Source: Cheilinus undulatus (lineage: Eukaryota > Chordata > Actinopteri > Labriformes > Labridae). Taken from it: a stretch of 64,000 nt of DNA. The stretch is taken from contig NC_054869.1 of the NCBI RefSeq assembly GCF_018320785.1, positions 15,386,698 to 15,450,697 on the forward strand, read 5' to 3'. Under the pieces are notes generated by a model, which was given only the letters and a program-made list of their open reading frames with translations, had not been told where the DNA came from and did not search any database. Positions within the stretch are counted from its first letter, which is position 1, and each line of letters starts with the position of its first letter. The position numbers were made by a program, and so were the translations under genes. Shown here one piece after another: positions 24,341 through 35,956 of the stretch.

Positions 24341-27300
24341 GTGAGTGAATATCGTTGTTTGACATCAAGGCTCCTTGTCTAGATAAATGTTTGTCTACGC
24401 AATAATCCCTTTTAGCCAATTAAACTGGCGGATTTACCAAAGTGACACGTTTTAACCCAGGAGAGAAGCTATTATATGGCAGGCCAGTCTCAGTGTCTGA
24501 AAGGCTGGACTCAAATCAGATCTCTTCACTGGCCTGTATTAGTTTCATATGAAATCACTGAGCTCTGCTGATTCTGATCTAGGGCGTCTTATAGTGACCA
24601 AACAGGTTTGGTTGAACTGTCCACCTCCACCTGGAGGCATTTCCTTTATACATGCCACGTGCCTTAAATGATTTAGTTTCGTCTTTGTTTATAATCAAAT
24701 ATAATACACATAAACCAATAACGTCACTCACTGTCAAAGTCATGAATAAGAAAAGAAATGTAGTGGGTATTGTTCATCCACGAACGTCACAACCAGTTTC
24801 ATCTGTGAACAGTAGGGCCATATCTACTCCCTCTTTGGCTTCTAGACACTTCTAAGTTCCTGTTAAGTGCAGTGTACACAGCAGCTTAATCATACGGACA
24901 GATAATCAGCTCTGTCATCCTGAACCCGGCTGTTAAATGTCAAATAGCTTGTGACAGTTTGAACAAACACTGCTGAAGGTACAAAAGTGAACAATATGAT
25001 CTGATCCCCACACCATGTTCTCCTCACAGAACATGGCTATGCAATCAGCTTATAATAAAGGAGCCAAGTCAGTTGATAAATACTGATACCGTTCCCTAAA
25101 ACCTTCTTCAGATATCTAATTACAAAGACCAGGTTTTATGTGGTTTAATTTAAAAGTGGATGATTTAATTTTAGCAGATAATAACTAGCATGTATTCTTT
25201 ACAGCAGTCCAGTATTTTACTACTATGACTGGCAGCTCGTCTGTCCATCTGTGTTGATTTGCACCCCACACCGTTGCTGAAATTGTCCTCGATACCTCTG
25301 AGAAGACTTCTTCGAAACTGGTGCTATAGAAAAATATCATAAATATGAACAGATTTTCAATTAACTCCTAAAATGCGCCAAGTCATCATTCGAGGACTTC
25401 TGCTGCATTTCATTTACCTTAAAAATCAAATACTGGAGCTTGGAAAAAACGTCACACCCGGGTTGAATGCCTTTCATTTGTAAGAGAAAGTGACTGTGCT
25501 TAAAGCACTTCTCTGGGCATCTATTAAACAAGATAATGCAGGAGATTTCTCACACATTGCTGTAAGAATCATTCGCTAATAAATAATGATTTTATTACTA
25601 CTTAGTCAGCTGTAGTTGCTACTGCTGCAGAAACATGTTTGAACATGGGTCTTTTTCAGGTAGCCAGCATCACACGACAGTAAATAAGTCAAAAGGCACA
25701 GCTTTAATGCTCCCCCTCACTGTGTTGTTGGCCCATCATCGCAGATATGCATCAATGTGGAGATATGCTGAGTCATTATGCAGCTATTTGGGGGAAAACC
25801 ATCCCTTTCCATACAAATTGGCCTTATTATTCATCTAATAATGGGGATGGTACCAGCACAGCATAGAGTAAAGATTAGCCCACTGTCAGTGAGGGCTGAT
25901 GGAAGTGTGTGGAAGCTTTTATGTCACATGAACTTTCCAGAGATCAGGAAACAATTCCACCTCTGTATGACTTTAAAATAGATTATATGTAAATAATGCT
26001 GAAAAATATTACCCTGACATTGTTATTACTAAGCCATAACCAGGAGTTATCCATGTTATTTATGTGTGGCACCGCTATGCATGACAAGGATGTGGTTGTT
26101 TTCTTGGGTTTCCTTCATTCATATTTAACATGGCTTGCCAGAATCCGACCCATCTGTTGCAGATGCAGGCAGGAGTGGATGGCACTCATGGGGTTGAGCG
26201 GTAATGGTCAGAAATCCAGCGGGAGCCAGATTAAGAAAAGAGTCCTGCTCTAGTTAAACTAAGTCACACTTTTTTTTTCTTTAGAAATTTGATATCGCCA
26301 CTTTTCTTTTCAGCTGACAGGATGTGGAAAATGCTGACCTCCTCCTGAATGTGAATTTAATTCATAAAAAAAGGAGCAACATAATGCCCCCCATTTCCTC
26401 TTGCTATTGTTGCATGTCCTCTCATTTTTCATACTCTCATAATTTCCTGTTGCCTTTCCACTTTCACTCTTTATTCATGTCACAATTGTCTAAGAGAGAA
26501 AACCTATAAATAGGAAAACTTTTACATTTTTCATTCATATGTCATAGTAGTTAGAGTGGATTGCACAGTATTAAAACAATAACAATGAGCAAAAAAATGT
26601 CAGACTTTACTGAAGAAGTTCTCATACTTTCATGCCTTGTTGCATTTCAGGGAGTTCTCTTTCCACGATTTATTGTCATGGCCTTTATGTTGAGCTTTAA
26701 CAAGCATATAATTTGATTGTGTAATAAAATCATCGCCTCTTATTTAATTATGATGGGGGAGGCTGTCAGGAAGAAGACATGCCATTATAAATAAGCTGAG
26801 ACAGAGCAAGGCAAGTTAAGAAAACAAATGTCATAAATTTCATGAAATACAACGTAGTTTACACTATAAAAAAGTGATATTAGGATCACAATATTATGTT
26901 ATTTAGTTTGGCAAAAGATTGTAAGCGAGACCCTGTGATGGAAAGCATAAAAATTAGGGCTTTCAAAAGATTACAAATTTTTATGATTATTAATCTTAGA
27001 TTTTCTCTAGTTAATCATGATTAATTAAACCCTTTTATTGCATTTTAAAATCCCACTATTTTGCATTTTTAGCTGTTTATGTGCCATTTTGGATTTTTCT
27101 ACCGTCTGAAATTAAGGGTGATAACCTTACTGTCTAACCTGACACGCCAGATGGATTTGTTTCACACATCCATCTGGAAAACCACTCAAACACAGTGTTT
27201 GGGAAAGGGTAGAGCCTTTGAGAAAAAATAAAACTCAGAGAGTGATTGGATGAACGTTCTGTCTGTCACATCTTTACGGGCCAATCAGAGCAACAAAACA

Positions 27301-30300
27301 CGCGACTTTGTAGCCACTACTAGGGAGTAACTCCATAGGGAACTGCATAACGCAAACAATGGTGAATCCACCTGCTTTGCAAGGTGACTTCCTGTCTGGA
27401 TACAGACCTGCTTTTAGAGGTAGATCATAGATTTAAACAAAGACTAAACCATGGGAAAAAAATCTTGCTATGGATTGAAAATGAAGAAAAGATCATTTTA
27501 AAGATGCACATGACTTCTGACTTGTCGAACGTGCTGTCTAGGATATTTTTAAAGTGAAATGATGTAAAAGAGGATTGGTGGATTTATTTGACATCCCTGT
27601 GGCTTCATGGTGACCCTGACATGCCTTAACCAAAGTGTTCTAAAAGGGACATTAAAGCATGTGATCAATCACAGTTAAAATATATTAGTGAACTAGTTAT
27701 GGACCCTAATTAATTTTGATTAACTCGATTAATCTTAACAGTCTTATTTAAAATTAATTCAGATAATTCTGAAAGAACAAAGAAAGGAAATCAAGTGTGA
27801 AAGTTAGATATAGAAATATGAAGAAAAGGATGCAGTTGTGTCTTGACCTGCTAAGGTAGTATTTGGAGCATTTGTAAAAAATTACAACCCCATTTCCTAC
27901 TAAAGTGCGTAAAATATGAATGAAAACCGATTATAAACATAAAAAAAAACATTTATTTGATTTAAAATAAATCAAGACCAAATATGGATGTTGAAACTAA
28001 GAAATTGTACAACCCCAATCCCAAAAAAGTTGGGCCGCTGTGTAAAATGTAAATAAAAACAAAATGCTATGATTTGCGAATCTCATAAATCACTATTTGG
28101 TTTACAATAAAAAATGAACAATTTATCAGATGTTAAACTGAGATATTTTACCATTTCATGAAAAATATTAGCTGAATGAGTTAATATCTAAGCAGGGACA
28201 GGGCAACAAAAGACTGGGAAAGTTGTGATAAGCTTGGAAAAACACCTGATGGAAAAACTGTCTTGTATTTTGACTCATTGACAACAGGATAGCAAAAATG
28301 ATAGGGTATACAGAGACTCTTAAGGAGGCTATCTTTTTTTAAGTAAAGATGGGGTGTTCTACTACGGTGGCGTATTGCATTCACTTGAAAGATATTATCT
28401 CGTAAAAACAGGAATTTATTTGTTTTTGACTTTCCTGTTTTTATGAGATACTACCTCCTCTGTTACCATCAAGCATAAAGAGAACAGGTCAAGCGAACAG
28501 TTAGCTGACACAATTTGGCGTGAAACATGTAACTGTTACCTAAAACACATTAAAAAGCCTACGTTACGTACGCTACGTTACCCTCTAATTACTGGCTGAT
28601 AAATGCAGCAACCAGTCATGCAGGGGAGCGTCGTGAGATACTACCTCCTCTGTTACCATCAAGCATAAAGAGAACAGGTCAAGCGAACAGTTAGCTGACA
28701 CAATTTGGCGTGAAACATGTAACTGTTACCTAAAACACATTAAAAAGCCTACGTTACCTGTATTTACAGGTAACGTACGCTACGTTACCCTCTAATTACT
28801 GGCTGATAAATGCAGCAACCAGTCATGCAGGGGAGCGTCGTGAGATACTACCTCCTCTGTTACCATCAAGCATAAAGAGAACAGGTCAAGCGAACAGTTA
28901 GCTGACACAATTTGGCGTGAAACATGTAACTGTTACCTAAAACACATTAAAAAGCCTACGTTACGTACGCTACGTTACCCTCTAATTACTGGCTGATAAA
29001 TGCAGCAACCAGTCATGCAGGGGAGCGTCAGGGGGAATCCTGTTTTTATGAGATAGTATCTCATAAAAACAGGAAATTCAAAAATAAATAAACTCCTGTT
29101 TTTACGAGATAGTATCTCGTAAAAACAGGAAAATCAAAAATAAATAAACTCCTGTTTTTACGAGATAGTATCTCATAAAAACAGGAAATTCAAAAATAAA
29201 TAAACTCCTGTTTTTACGAGATAGTATCTCGTAAAAACAGGAAAATCAAAAATAAATAAAAAATCCTGTTTTTTTTTTTTTTTTATGAGATAGTTATGTC
29301 GTAAAAACAGGAGGATTTTTTTTTTCAAGTGAATGCAATACACCACCATATTCTACGGCAGAAAGAACATTTTAAAAATCATGACATTTTCATATGGATT
29401 TGCAAAGAATATGTTGGTTTTAGGGATGCACGGTGTTGTGTTTTTCAGACATTAGATATGCTAAAAAAAAGGTCAGACAATTTTATTCTACAGTAAGTGA
29501 TAAATGTATGAATTCAAATAAAGAAATCATTAACGAAAAACTGGAAGTATTTGTATTTTTTTTGGATTACATGTACATTCTATGCTAAAAGTATTTTAAA
29601 CATTAAAACCAAATAAAGATTTATCTACCTTTTTTGAAAGCTGCAAGCAGCCCTGTAACAACCTGGAGACTGACGATATTTGCAGCAGATATGTTGACTG
29701 TAAGTATTTGCAGAAATCTGCATATGTGCTGTTACTGACAATATCTGCTGAAACCAATATCACGCCAATAATATTGCAGATTTCATCCACTGCATTAGAA
29801 ATTTCATTAATTTATTCAGAGACTCTAAATAACTCTATGCAAGGCACAAGACCAAAAAAAACCCCAAAAGATTGGATGTCCATAATCTTCAGGCGCTATA
29901 CCCTGCATTAAAAACAGATACATTGTGCAAAGTCTTAGGAGCTCCTCCAGAAGCCGCTGTCTTTAACTGGTTCATTGTTGCATTTTAAAATGCTGCCTGA
30001 AACTGTGCCATGCATTAATCCAGAAATGGTGCTACCTTCTCCGGATCTGGGCTCATTCATGATTAATTAAGGTAAAGTGGAAAACTAGCATTTGGTCTGA
30101 AGAGTCAAAGTGGGTTTCTGTTTTAGAGGAGAAGGACCGTCAGCTGTTTAAAAGCCAGCATCCATGATGGCATGGGTGTTCGTGATTGCACATGGCATAG
30201 GTAACCTGCACATTTATGTAGGTCACATTGATTCTGAAATACTTTTATTTTGAGGAAACATATGATGCAGAAGAGACACTTTTTCCAGGAAAGGCCCACC

Positions 30301-33300
30301 TTTTTTTTCCACAGGACATTGCTGAAACCACATTCTGTACTTAATACATTCAGGTGTGTTTCCTTTTTACAGGGGCTCCAACTGATGTCACAGCCAACTC
30401 CAAAGACGTCCAAAGCACACCAGGTCAAACAAAAAGCAATGATGCTCCATCAGCTGGATCCAGTATGGCCGAAGAGAAGCAGAATTCAACTGAGAGTAAA
30501 GGTGCAGGTGCACCAGACACCACTGACAAAAAGTCTGCTGGAGCAACTGGCAGTAAAGTGACAGGAAGGACAGAAGCTCAAGACCAGTTGGCAAAACAAC
30601 TGAATAAGACGGCAACAGAAAGCATCAACAAGATGAACACAGAGACACAAGTTGCGAAGGAGGAAAAGCCAGCCACAGAGGATGCCAAGAACAAGACAGC
30701 CACAAACAGTACAGGGGGTGACGGCAAGCACACAACAGATAAAGAGGAGGCCAAGAACAAGAAAGGCACAGGTGTCACCAAGGATGAGACAAGCACAGGA
30801 AACGGCAAGAACAAGACCGCCCTAGAGGGAAACAAGGGCACGGAGGACACAGGGGTTGAAAAGGCCAAGATGGTCCCAGGGGATGGCAAAGACACGACGG
30901 GCACAGGGGGTGGCAAGGACAAGACAGGCAAGGACAAGACAGGCACAACCAAGGACAAGACTAGTACAGAGGCAAATAAGGACACTACAGGAACAGGGGG
31001 GGCCAAGAACAAGACAGACACAACCAAGGACAAGACTAGTACAGAGACAAATAAGGACAAGACAGGCTCAGGCGATGCCAATAAGGAAGTGAAAGGTGCG
31101 GAGGATACCAGTAAGGAGAAGACAAATGCAAAGGACACCAGTAAGGCCATGGCAGGAGGACAGGCCAAACCAGGACATACAGATGATCCAACTGAGCAAC
31201 GAGAAGAGGAAGAAGAAGAAGGGGAAGAAACAGCAGGAGAAGCCTTAAATAAAAAGCAGAATGTAGAAGAAATAAATAACAGAAAAACAGGGGACAGAAA
31301 CAATTTTGACCCATCTGGGATGAGGGATGGGGAGGAAAGCAGCCATTTCTTCGCCTACCTTGTTACCACGGCTGTGTTGGTGGCGGTACTTTACATCACA
31401 TACCACAACAAGCGAAAGGTACATGACCTTTGTTTTCTCTTGTCTCCTTCAGGGGTATTTCATGTTTCCACTGACCCAGATTTGACTTGCAAACATTATT
31501 GTGGCCTGTGCATTCAAGTTGAAACGAAAAAGAAGATAGAATGGGAATTTCCATCTTCATCTTTGCTCTTGAAACCCATAAATTAGTAAGCTAGTTCTCT
31601 TACAGTTTTGGTTTAAGTTGTGTTTGATGTCATGGAACAACTGTACCGTGGCGAAACTGCACAGCTTCGTAGCAAATGTAGATCATATTTAACAGCTCTA
31701 AAACGGTCCCTCTCTACAATCAAGGCACACAGACACATGGAGTCTTCATTCACTCTACATAATGTAGTTTCAGCATTTTATATTATTTCCAGTCCTGATG
31801 TTAAGATAGCTTACTGATTCCTTGTGGTGGTCTTTATGTACTGTGATAGACATTTATTATCATTTATTGATAAACCATTAGCAACAAATCAATCAGTTCG
31901 TTTCCTATAAAGGCTAACTAACTAGGGGATTAACATGCATTTGTTAGGAGACACCTTTACTCCTGCACAGAGTGACATGGAGCACACAGAAGATTCATCC
32001 TTCCAGTTTTTGCTAGTTGTAGCATTGATCTACATATCTATATACTAGATGTAAAGGTCTGGTATTATAGAACAGGGAAGGTAAGCTGAAAATGCGTGTC
32101 AAAAGAAGATGACAGAAATATCACAGTATATAAAAAAAAGGGAAGTGCTGCCACAGGTTTGACAGGTACAAGAAGAGCACTTCCTGTTAATCTATGAAAC
32201 AGTCTGTGAGCGTCAGAGATTTACTTTCACAAGTTACCCTTTATGGTTTCTTCACATTTAAGTGCTTTATAAACCTTTTAGATTAAAAACACTGTAAGAA
32301 TCAGGATGCCACAACTGGTAAACAGGACATCATATACACGGATTGAACTGATTTCATGACTCTTAATGGTTTTTTTCAAACTTTTTTGTTTCCTATCTGA
32401 ATATTTGAAAGAATTGTGGGTCATAGTTTTATTTCCCAAAACATTTATGCCATTAACAGATGTAGACCTGATGTAATGTTTGCGTCCTTTTACCATCAAG
32501 ACCATATCAGTGATTCCTTCAGTCATGTTAATGTTGGTGCATGATGGATTATCTTTCTGTTCTTAAGTTGTGATCAATTTACTGCAATGCACAGGTGAAA
32601 CAAGTAACAGAGTATTGTAGTCAAGTTAAAGTACAGTTACTTTGGTTAAAATTTAGTAAAGTTAGAAGTACAAGTACTGGTCTATAGATCTGCTCAAGTA
32701 AAACTAAAATGTAAGCTGTTCAAAGTTTAGTCAAAGGACTGAGTAGCTACTTTTGATACCTGAGGGCTTTCACAGTAGTGCTGCAGGATTTGGTAATGCT
32801 TTTCGATTACAACTAAACTGGACTTTTTTCATTATATTTTGATTAATTGTGGAATTATCTGATATGTAAATATATATTATGTGTAAATATTTAATGCCAT
32901 TTTCTTTTTATTTTGTAATCTGCTTTGGCAATAACAGATCTGTTCATGCCAGTAAAGCAAATTGAAATTGAATTGATAAGATTATGTAATTGCACAGCCT
33001 GATATTGCGAATATATTTATTGTGCAGCACTATTTCACAGTGAAATATGAAACCTTCCTTAATGTGCAATAACTGCAAGAGAACATGAATCTCTAACCAG
33101 TTTGTTTACTATGAGTGACTTAAAATATAACAGCTGTTTAAGGATGAAATGTGGGATTATTGTCTCGCTATCCACTGACAGTCATGTGTTACAAGGCCGA
33201 ACTACTGACCATTTTTCTCTTGTTGCTATCAGAAAGCTTGGACCTCTTTATTCTGGCTTGTAGTGGTATGTTTTTTTTACCCCTGACTTGATGCTTTTTA

Positions 33301-34762
33301 AATGTAATAAAGTGCAATACTTCCCCAGAAATAAACTTAAGTAAAAGTTAAAGTAGTGATTTCAAAAAATACTCAAAAAAGTACAAATGCACATAAAAGC
33401 AACTCACTTACAGGGATCTGAGTAAATGTAATTAATTACTTTCCACTTTTGCTTAAATGCTTGCTGGAAGGCAGATGAAGTCAAAAATATCTTGGTTTTT
33501 ACCTTTTTATCCCCCATGCAGAAAAGCTGAAGGTTTTTAAAGTTAAGTCGTGACGAGGACATAGCTACAGTGGTATTTTAGAAGACAAAAACAACTGCAG
33601 TGATGACTCAGATCATGATGTGAATGTGGAAATGCTAGCCAAGACTCAGTGGATGAGACATATTTAAAGAGAAGAATGGTAATCATTTTGATTTGATTGA
33701 TAATTTTTAAAATGTTAAACTTTAGGGCAAAGGTAATTATTACCAGTTTAACAAAGGGTGTAAGCATCTAAATGTTGTATACTATATCCCTATCTGTAAT
33801 TGAGGCTAAGAAACAAAGATTTTTGGGACCACTGAAATCCTATGCATTTTTTCAAAATCCTAACGATTTATAGAGGTTGTTTTTAAACAGAACTCTATGC
33901 AGGTTTACGTCTTCATGGGTTAAAATGGACTGGGGCAAAATTGAAAACTGTTCTGTGGTCAAACAAAAAGATAACCCAAAACGCACTGACATTGCATCAG
34001 GTCTTTAAAGTAAAAGGACATCAGTTCTAAATGGGTTAAATAGTTTTTATATTTAAAGCATTTCTGAATTACATTATCCTTTTCTAATTCCAGATAATTG
34101 CCTTTGTTTTGGAGGGGAAGAGATCCAGATCTGCACGACGACCCAAATCCGCAGATTACCAGAAGCTTGACCAACACGTACGTTTCTGATACAAAGAAAA
34201 CAATCCTTTTCAGAATCAGATACTACTGAGACCTCCTGGGTACAGCTAGGAGGAAAAAAGATATGGCATGGCCACAACATAATAAGAAATGGGCATAAAA
34301 AAGTAAGTTTTGGGAACAGCATACTGTCTGATGGCCATAAGATAAGTGATACATGGGAACAAAACAATTATATTTTGGCCATAAAAGAAGCATTTTAATA
34401 AGTGCCTATTGGTGGTCATTTCCATGGATTAACTGATGTTCTGTCATTTAACATAAGGGTTAGCACTGTTAACTTCATTTTATTACATATATGGATCATA
34501 TTGAACTAAATTCATTTCATTTAAGCTGAACCTTTACCTTATTTATTGCTCTCTCCTTTATCTAAGCGCTTGTTTAGTTCCTCAGCTGTAATCTGGAGTA
34601 TCTGTACTAGAGCTCTAATATTTAATTTCCATGCCTTATTATGTTGTGGCTATTTCTTTTTTTTTTTACTTCCAGATGTCACCAGGGGAGCTCTGTAAAA
34701 TGCAAAACTGGCAAAAAAGATTAATTTAGTGAGATTTAAATTCTGTTTTCTTTCAGATGTGA
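24286..34762 (+). CDS. tgoln2: Trans-Golgi network protein 2 (TGN38/46-like), 4 coding exons
   Basis: Type I membrane protein that cycles between trans-Golgi network, plasma membrane and endosomes. Exons: 24286-24340, 30373-31418, 34094-34177 and 34757-34762, giving 396 residues. Residues 1-19 ([19 protein letters not shown]) form a signal peptide. The luminal part (about 20-341) is a low-complexity Lys/Thr/Gly/Asp-rich domain with several N-x-S/T sequons (NKT, NST) and a 25-residue tandem repeat. It ends in an acidic Glu-rich stretch. [21 protein letters not shown] (about 343-363) is the membrane span, and KRK follows as stop-transfer. The tail has [23 protein letters not shown] (389-392) is the Y-x-x-phi TGN retrieval/endocytosis signal (human YQRL). 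The span and tail closely match human TGN46 as I recall it; the luminal domain does not align, as usual for this family. It lies downstream of tcf7l1 in the same orientation, as in human 2p11.2. Confidence 0.9.
24341..26950 (+). other. tgoln2 intron 1, 5' part
   Basis: No further exon or well-defined repeat recognised. AT-rich, unique-looking sequence with short unsupported open frames. Confidence 0.45.
26955..27746. mobile_element. hAT-type MITE (TAGGGCT..TCAAAAGATTA family)
   Basis: The left end tagggctttcaaaagattac with aatcatgattaatta is mirrored at the right by ttaattttgattaactcg and attaatcttaacagtctta. No coding content. A diverged relative is at 15,855-16,530. Confidence 0.65.
28445..29029 (+). 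repeat. Near-perfect triplication (~190/207/188 bp)
   Basis: Copies start with gagatactacctcctctg at 28,445, 28,635 and 28,842 and end at gggagcgtc. They are almost identical except for a 17-base addition in copy 2, which completes a palindrome (gttacctgta-tt-tacaggtaac). Near-identity implies recent amplification. Confidence 0.92.
29039..29313. repeat. Array of five 35-bp palindromes at 56-bp spacing
   Basis: Each unit is CCTGTTTTTAYGAGATAG joined to its inverse TATCTCRTAAAAACAGG. Units begin at 29,039, 29,095, 29,151, 29,207 and 29,265, separated by AT-rich aaataaataaact spacers. The last unit is expanded by a T run. Each can form a long hairpin. Confidence 0.9.
29425..29790. mobile_element. 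Fragment of the AGGGATGCAC-ended family
   Basis: Starts tagggatgcacggtgttgtg and contains gcagatatgttgactg/ccaatatcacgcc wording typical of the family also seen at 2364 and 35,957. The right end is unclear. Confidence 0.4.
30373..31418 (+). CDS. tgoln2: tgoln2 exon 2 (luminal domain and membrane span)
   Basis: Acceptor tttttacag at 30,364-30,372 and donor AAG|gtacat. A single long exon rich in AAG/ACA codons for the Lys/Thr luminal domain. A 75-base in-frame duplication starts near 30,945 and 31,020 (both begin acaaccaaggacaagactag). If the donor is not used, the frame runs to a stop at 31,584-31,586 with a different tail lacking the Tyr signal. The long antisense frame here is a composition artefact. 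Confidence 0.9.
32592..33449. mobile_element. hAT-type MITE (GTAAATGTAATTAATTAC end)
   Basis: Left end caggtgaaacaagtaacaga with agtacagttactttgg; right end gagtaaatgtaattaattac-tttccac, inverse to the left in the family's usual form. It lies in tgoln2 intron 2. No ORF. Confidence 0.55.
33890..33970 (+). mobile_element. Short transposase-relic fragment
   Basis: ttaaaatggactggggcaaa and gaaaactgttctgtggtc match the wording of the Tc1/mariner-type family represented at 28,012-30,350. About 80 bases survive. Confidence 0.45.
34094..34177 (+). CDS. tgoln2: tgoln2 exon 3 (cytosolic tail with YQKL)
   Basis: Acceptor attccag, donor gtacgt. Encodes [20 protein letters not shown] then DYQKLDQH, nearly the human cytosolic tail. 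Read-through of the donor would give VRF and a stop at once. Confidence 0.92.
34757..34762 (+). CDS. tgoln2: tgoln2 exon 4 start (Met-stop)
   Basis: Acceptor tttctttcag is followed by ATG TGA, which adds one residue after DQH and ends the protein. A very short coding part in the last exon is also the human arrangement as I recall it. The remainder would be 3'UTR. Confidence 0.65.
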   Translation: M

Positions 34763-34965
34763 TCCGGATTTTTTCTCTCAAAGCCATTGCAGTTCATGCA
34801 GCTGAAAACATTACTGCTGATACCAGAAGAAGGCGAATGCATACTGACTTAGATATTTCCCTGGGGTAGTTTGTGTGGATATCACCTTGTGTTTGAAACT
34901 CCTACCTTTGATGCTTTTTGTATGACTATGCAGATGACACCATTGCCTTATTGAGAGATTTAGAG

Positions 34966-35391
34966 CAGTGGTTCTCAACTGGTCTAGTAACGGGACCCAC
35001 AGACCTCTTTTAAATGTAAAATAGTGACTTGAATTTCTGAAGATTTACAACCTCTCTGATTTATTTAATGGAAATTGTTGCAGTTTGAACCTTGGATAGA
35101 ACAAAACGTGACTGAAAGAGAACAGTTCATCCTTTCAGAGGCCCTAGGAGAACAGTTTTATACAGATTTCAAAAAATAAACATGATTTAGAATAGATGTC
35201 ATTAAACAAACCAAAGTTTACTCTTGGTTAGATGGAGCAAAATAACAAATATGGATGTATGTCCACTAATGACTTCTGTACATCATAGTCTTTTTGCCTA
35301 AATGTTTTTTCCCCATGCACACATTCATGACCCATTAAAAACCACCCCATCACCCACATTTGGGCCCCAACCCACCAGTTGAGAACCACGG
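34966..35391. mobile_element. hAT-type MITE (CAGTGGTTCTCAACTGGT), copy 2
   Basis: Left end cagtggttctcaactggt, right end accagttgagaaccacgg. The flanking 8-mers atttagag (34,958-34,965) and attcagag (35,392-35,399) fit an 8-bp target duplication with one change. It lies just 3' of the tgoln2 stop, probably within its 3'UTR. Confidence 0.8.
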
Positions 35392-35956
35392 ATTCAGAGA
35401 AATGCTGTGGTGGTTTTCAAGCATGCTGATTTTGCACTTGTGTCTTTTCCGCTTTGAAGGCAATCTTGACCTGGCTAGGGTTCTGACTCAGGATATTTCA
35501 GTAGCAGATGAGAATATTAGCTTTGTGGACGCCACACTTTTTGTCCACTACATCAGTGATATCACTGTGTACCTGAATAAGCCATCTGAATCTTTTTAAA
35601 TACTGACAGTGTATAATTCTTTCAGGTTGTTAAAAATTACTTTAACAAAGTTTATCATGAGTACCTTTAGATGTATGAAAGTTTCAGAATGGGATCTCTG
35701 CTCGCATTTGTAAGGTGTCGGCAAAATGAATGTAAAAGCAACCTTAAATTTTCATGTGACAGGTTAGCACAATGCTCACCCACTTTAACTTGTAATCTGG
35801 TCAGGAATAAAGGCTGTGCTTTTTTTGGAGTTGGATGAGAAGATCAAAAGGAATAGGATATAACACCATATCAATCTTGTAAATACAAAATTAATCAGTT
35901 ATTGTAACCCCAGCATATCTTCTTGAGATTAACAGCTACACTGACTATGTCCAAAG

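Larger units (their letters stand above)
28363..29350. mobile_element. Foldback-type DNA element with TACGGTGG ends and 6-bp target duplication
   Basis: The left end TACGGTGGCGTATTGCATTC (continuing acttgaaa) is the reverse complement of the right end, with two transitions, over about 28 bases. Both sides are flanked by TTCTAC (28,357-28,362 and 29,351-29,356), a 6-bp target duplication. Inside are outer palindromes of CCTGTTTTTAYGAGATA, three copies of a ~190-bp unit (28,445-29,029) and an array of five palindromes (29,039-29,313). No reading frame of note. It sits within the Tc1-type relic in tgoln2 intron 1. Confidence 0.85.
28012..30350 (+). mobile_element. Tc1/mariner-type transposon relic, interrupted by other elements
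   Basis: Begins with the well-known fish terminus acaaccccaatcccaaaaaa-gttgggccgc. Pieces then follow in order: 28,012-28,356; the inserted foldback element; 29,351-29,424; and 29,935-30,350. The last piece reads as transposase nucleotides (gtggaaaactagcatttggtc, agccagcatccatgatgg, catatgatgcagaagagac, then caggacattgctgaaaccac for the Q-D-N-A-K-P-H region). It is frame-broken. Its 3' edge abuts the polypyrimidine tract of tgoln2 exon 2. Confidence 0.6.

Noticed and set aside
28441..29313. CRISPR-like array of palindromic repeats with spacers
   Set aside because: Spacers are near-identical AT-rich sequence, the unit is a long perfect hairpin, and the context is a vertebrate transposon; not a CRISPR array.
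30578..31303. 241-codon open frame on the - strand opposite tgoln2 exon 2
   Set aside because: It is the antisense of a Lys/Thr-rich exon (AAG/ACA codons give few stops in reverse). There is no independent start context, splice site or domain.
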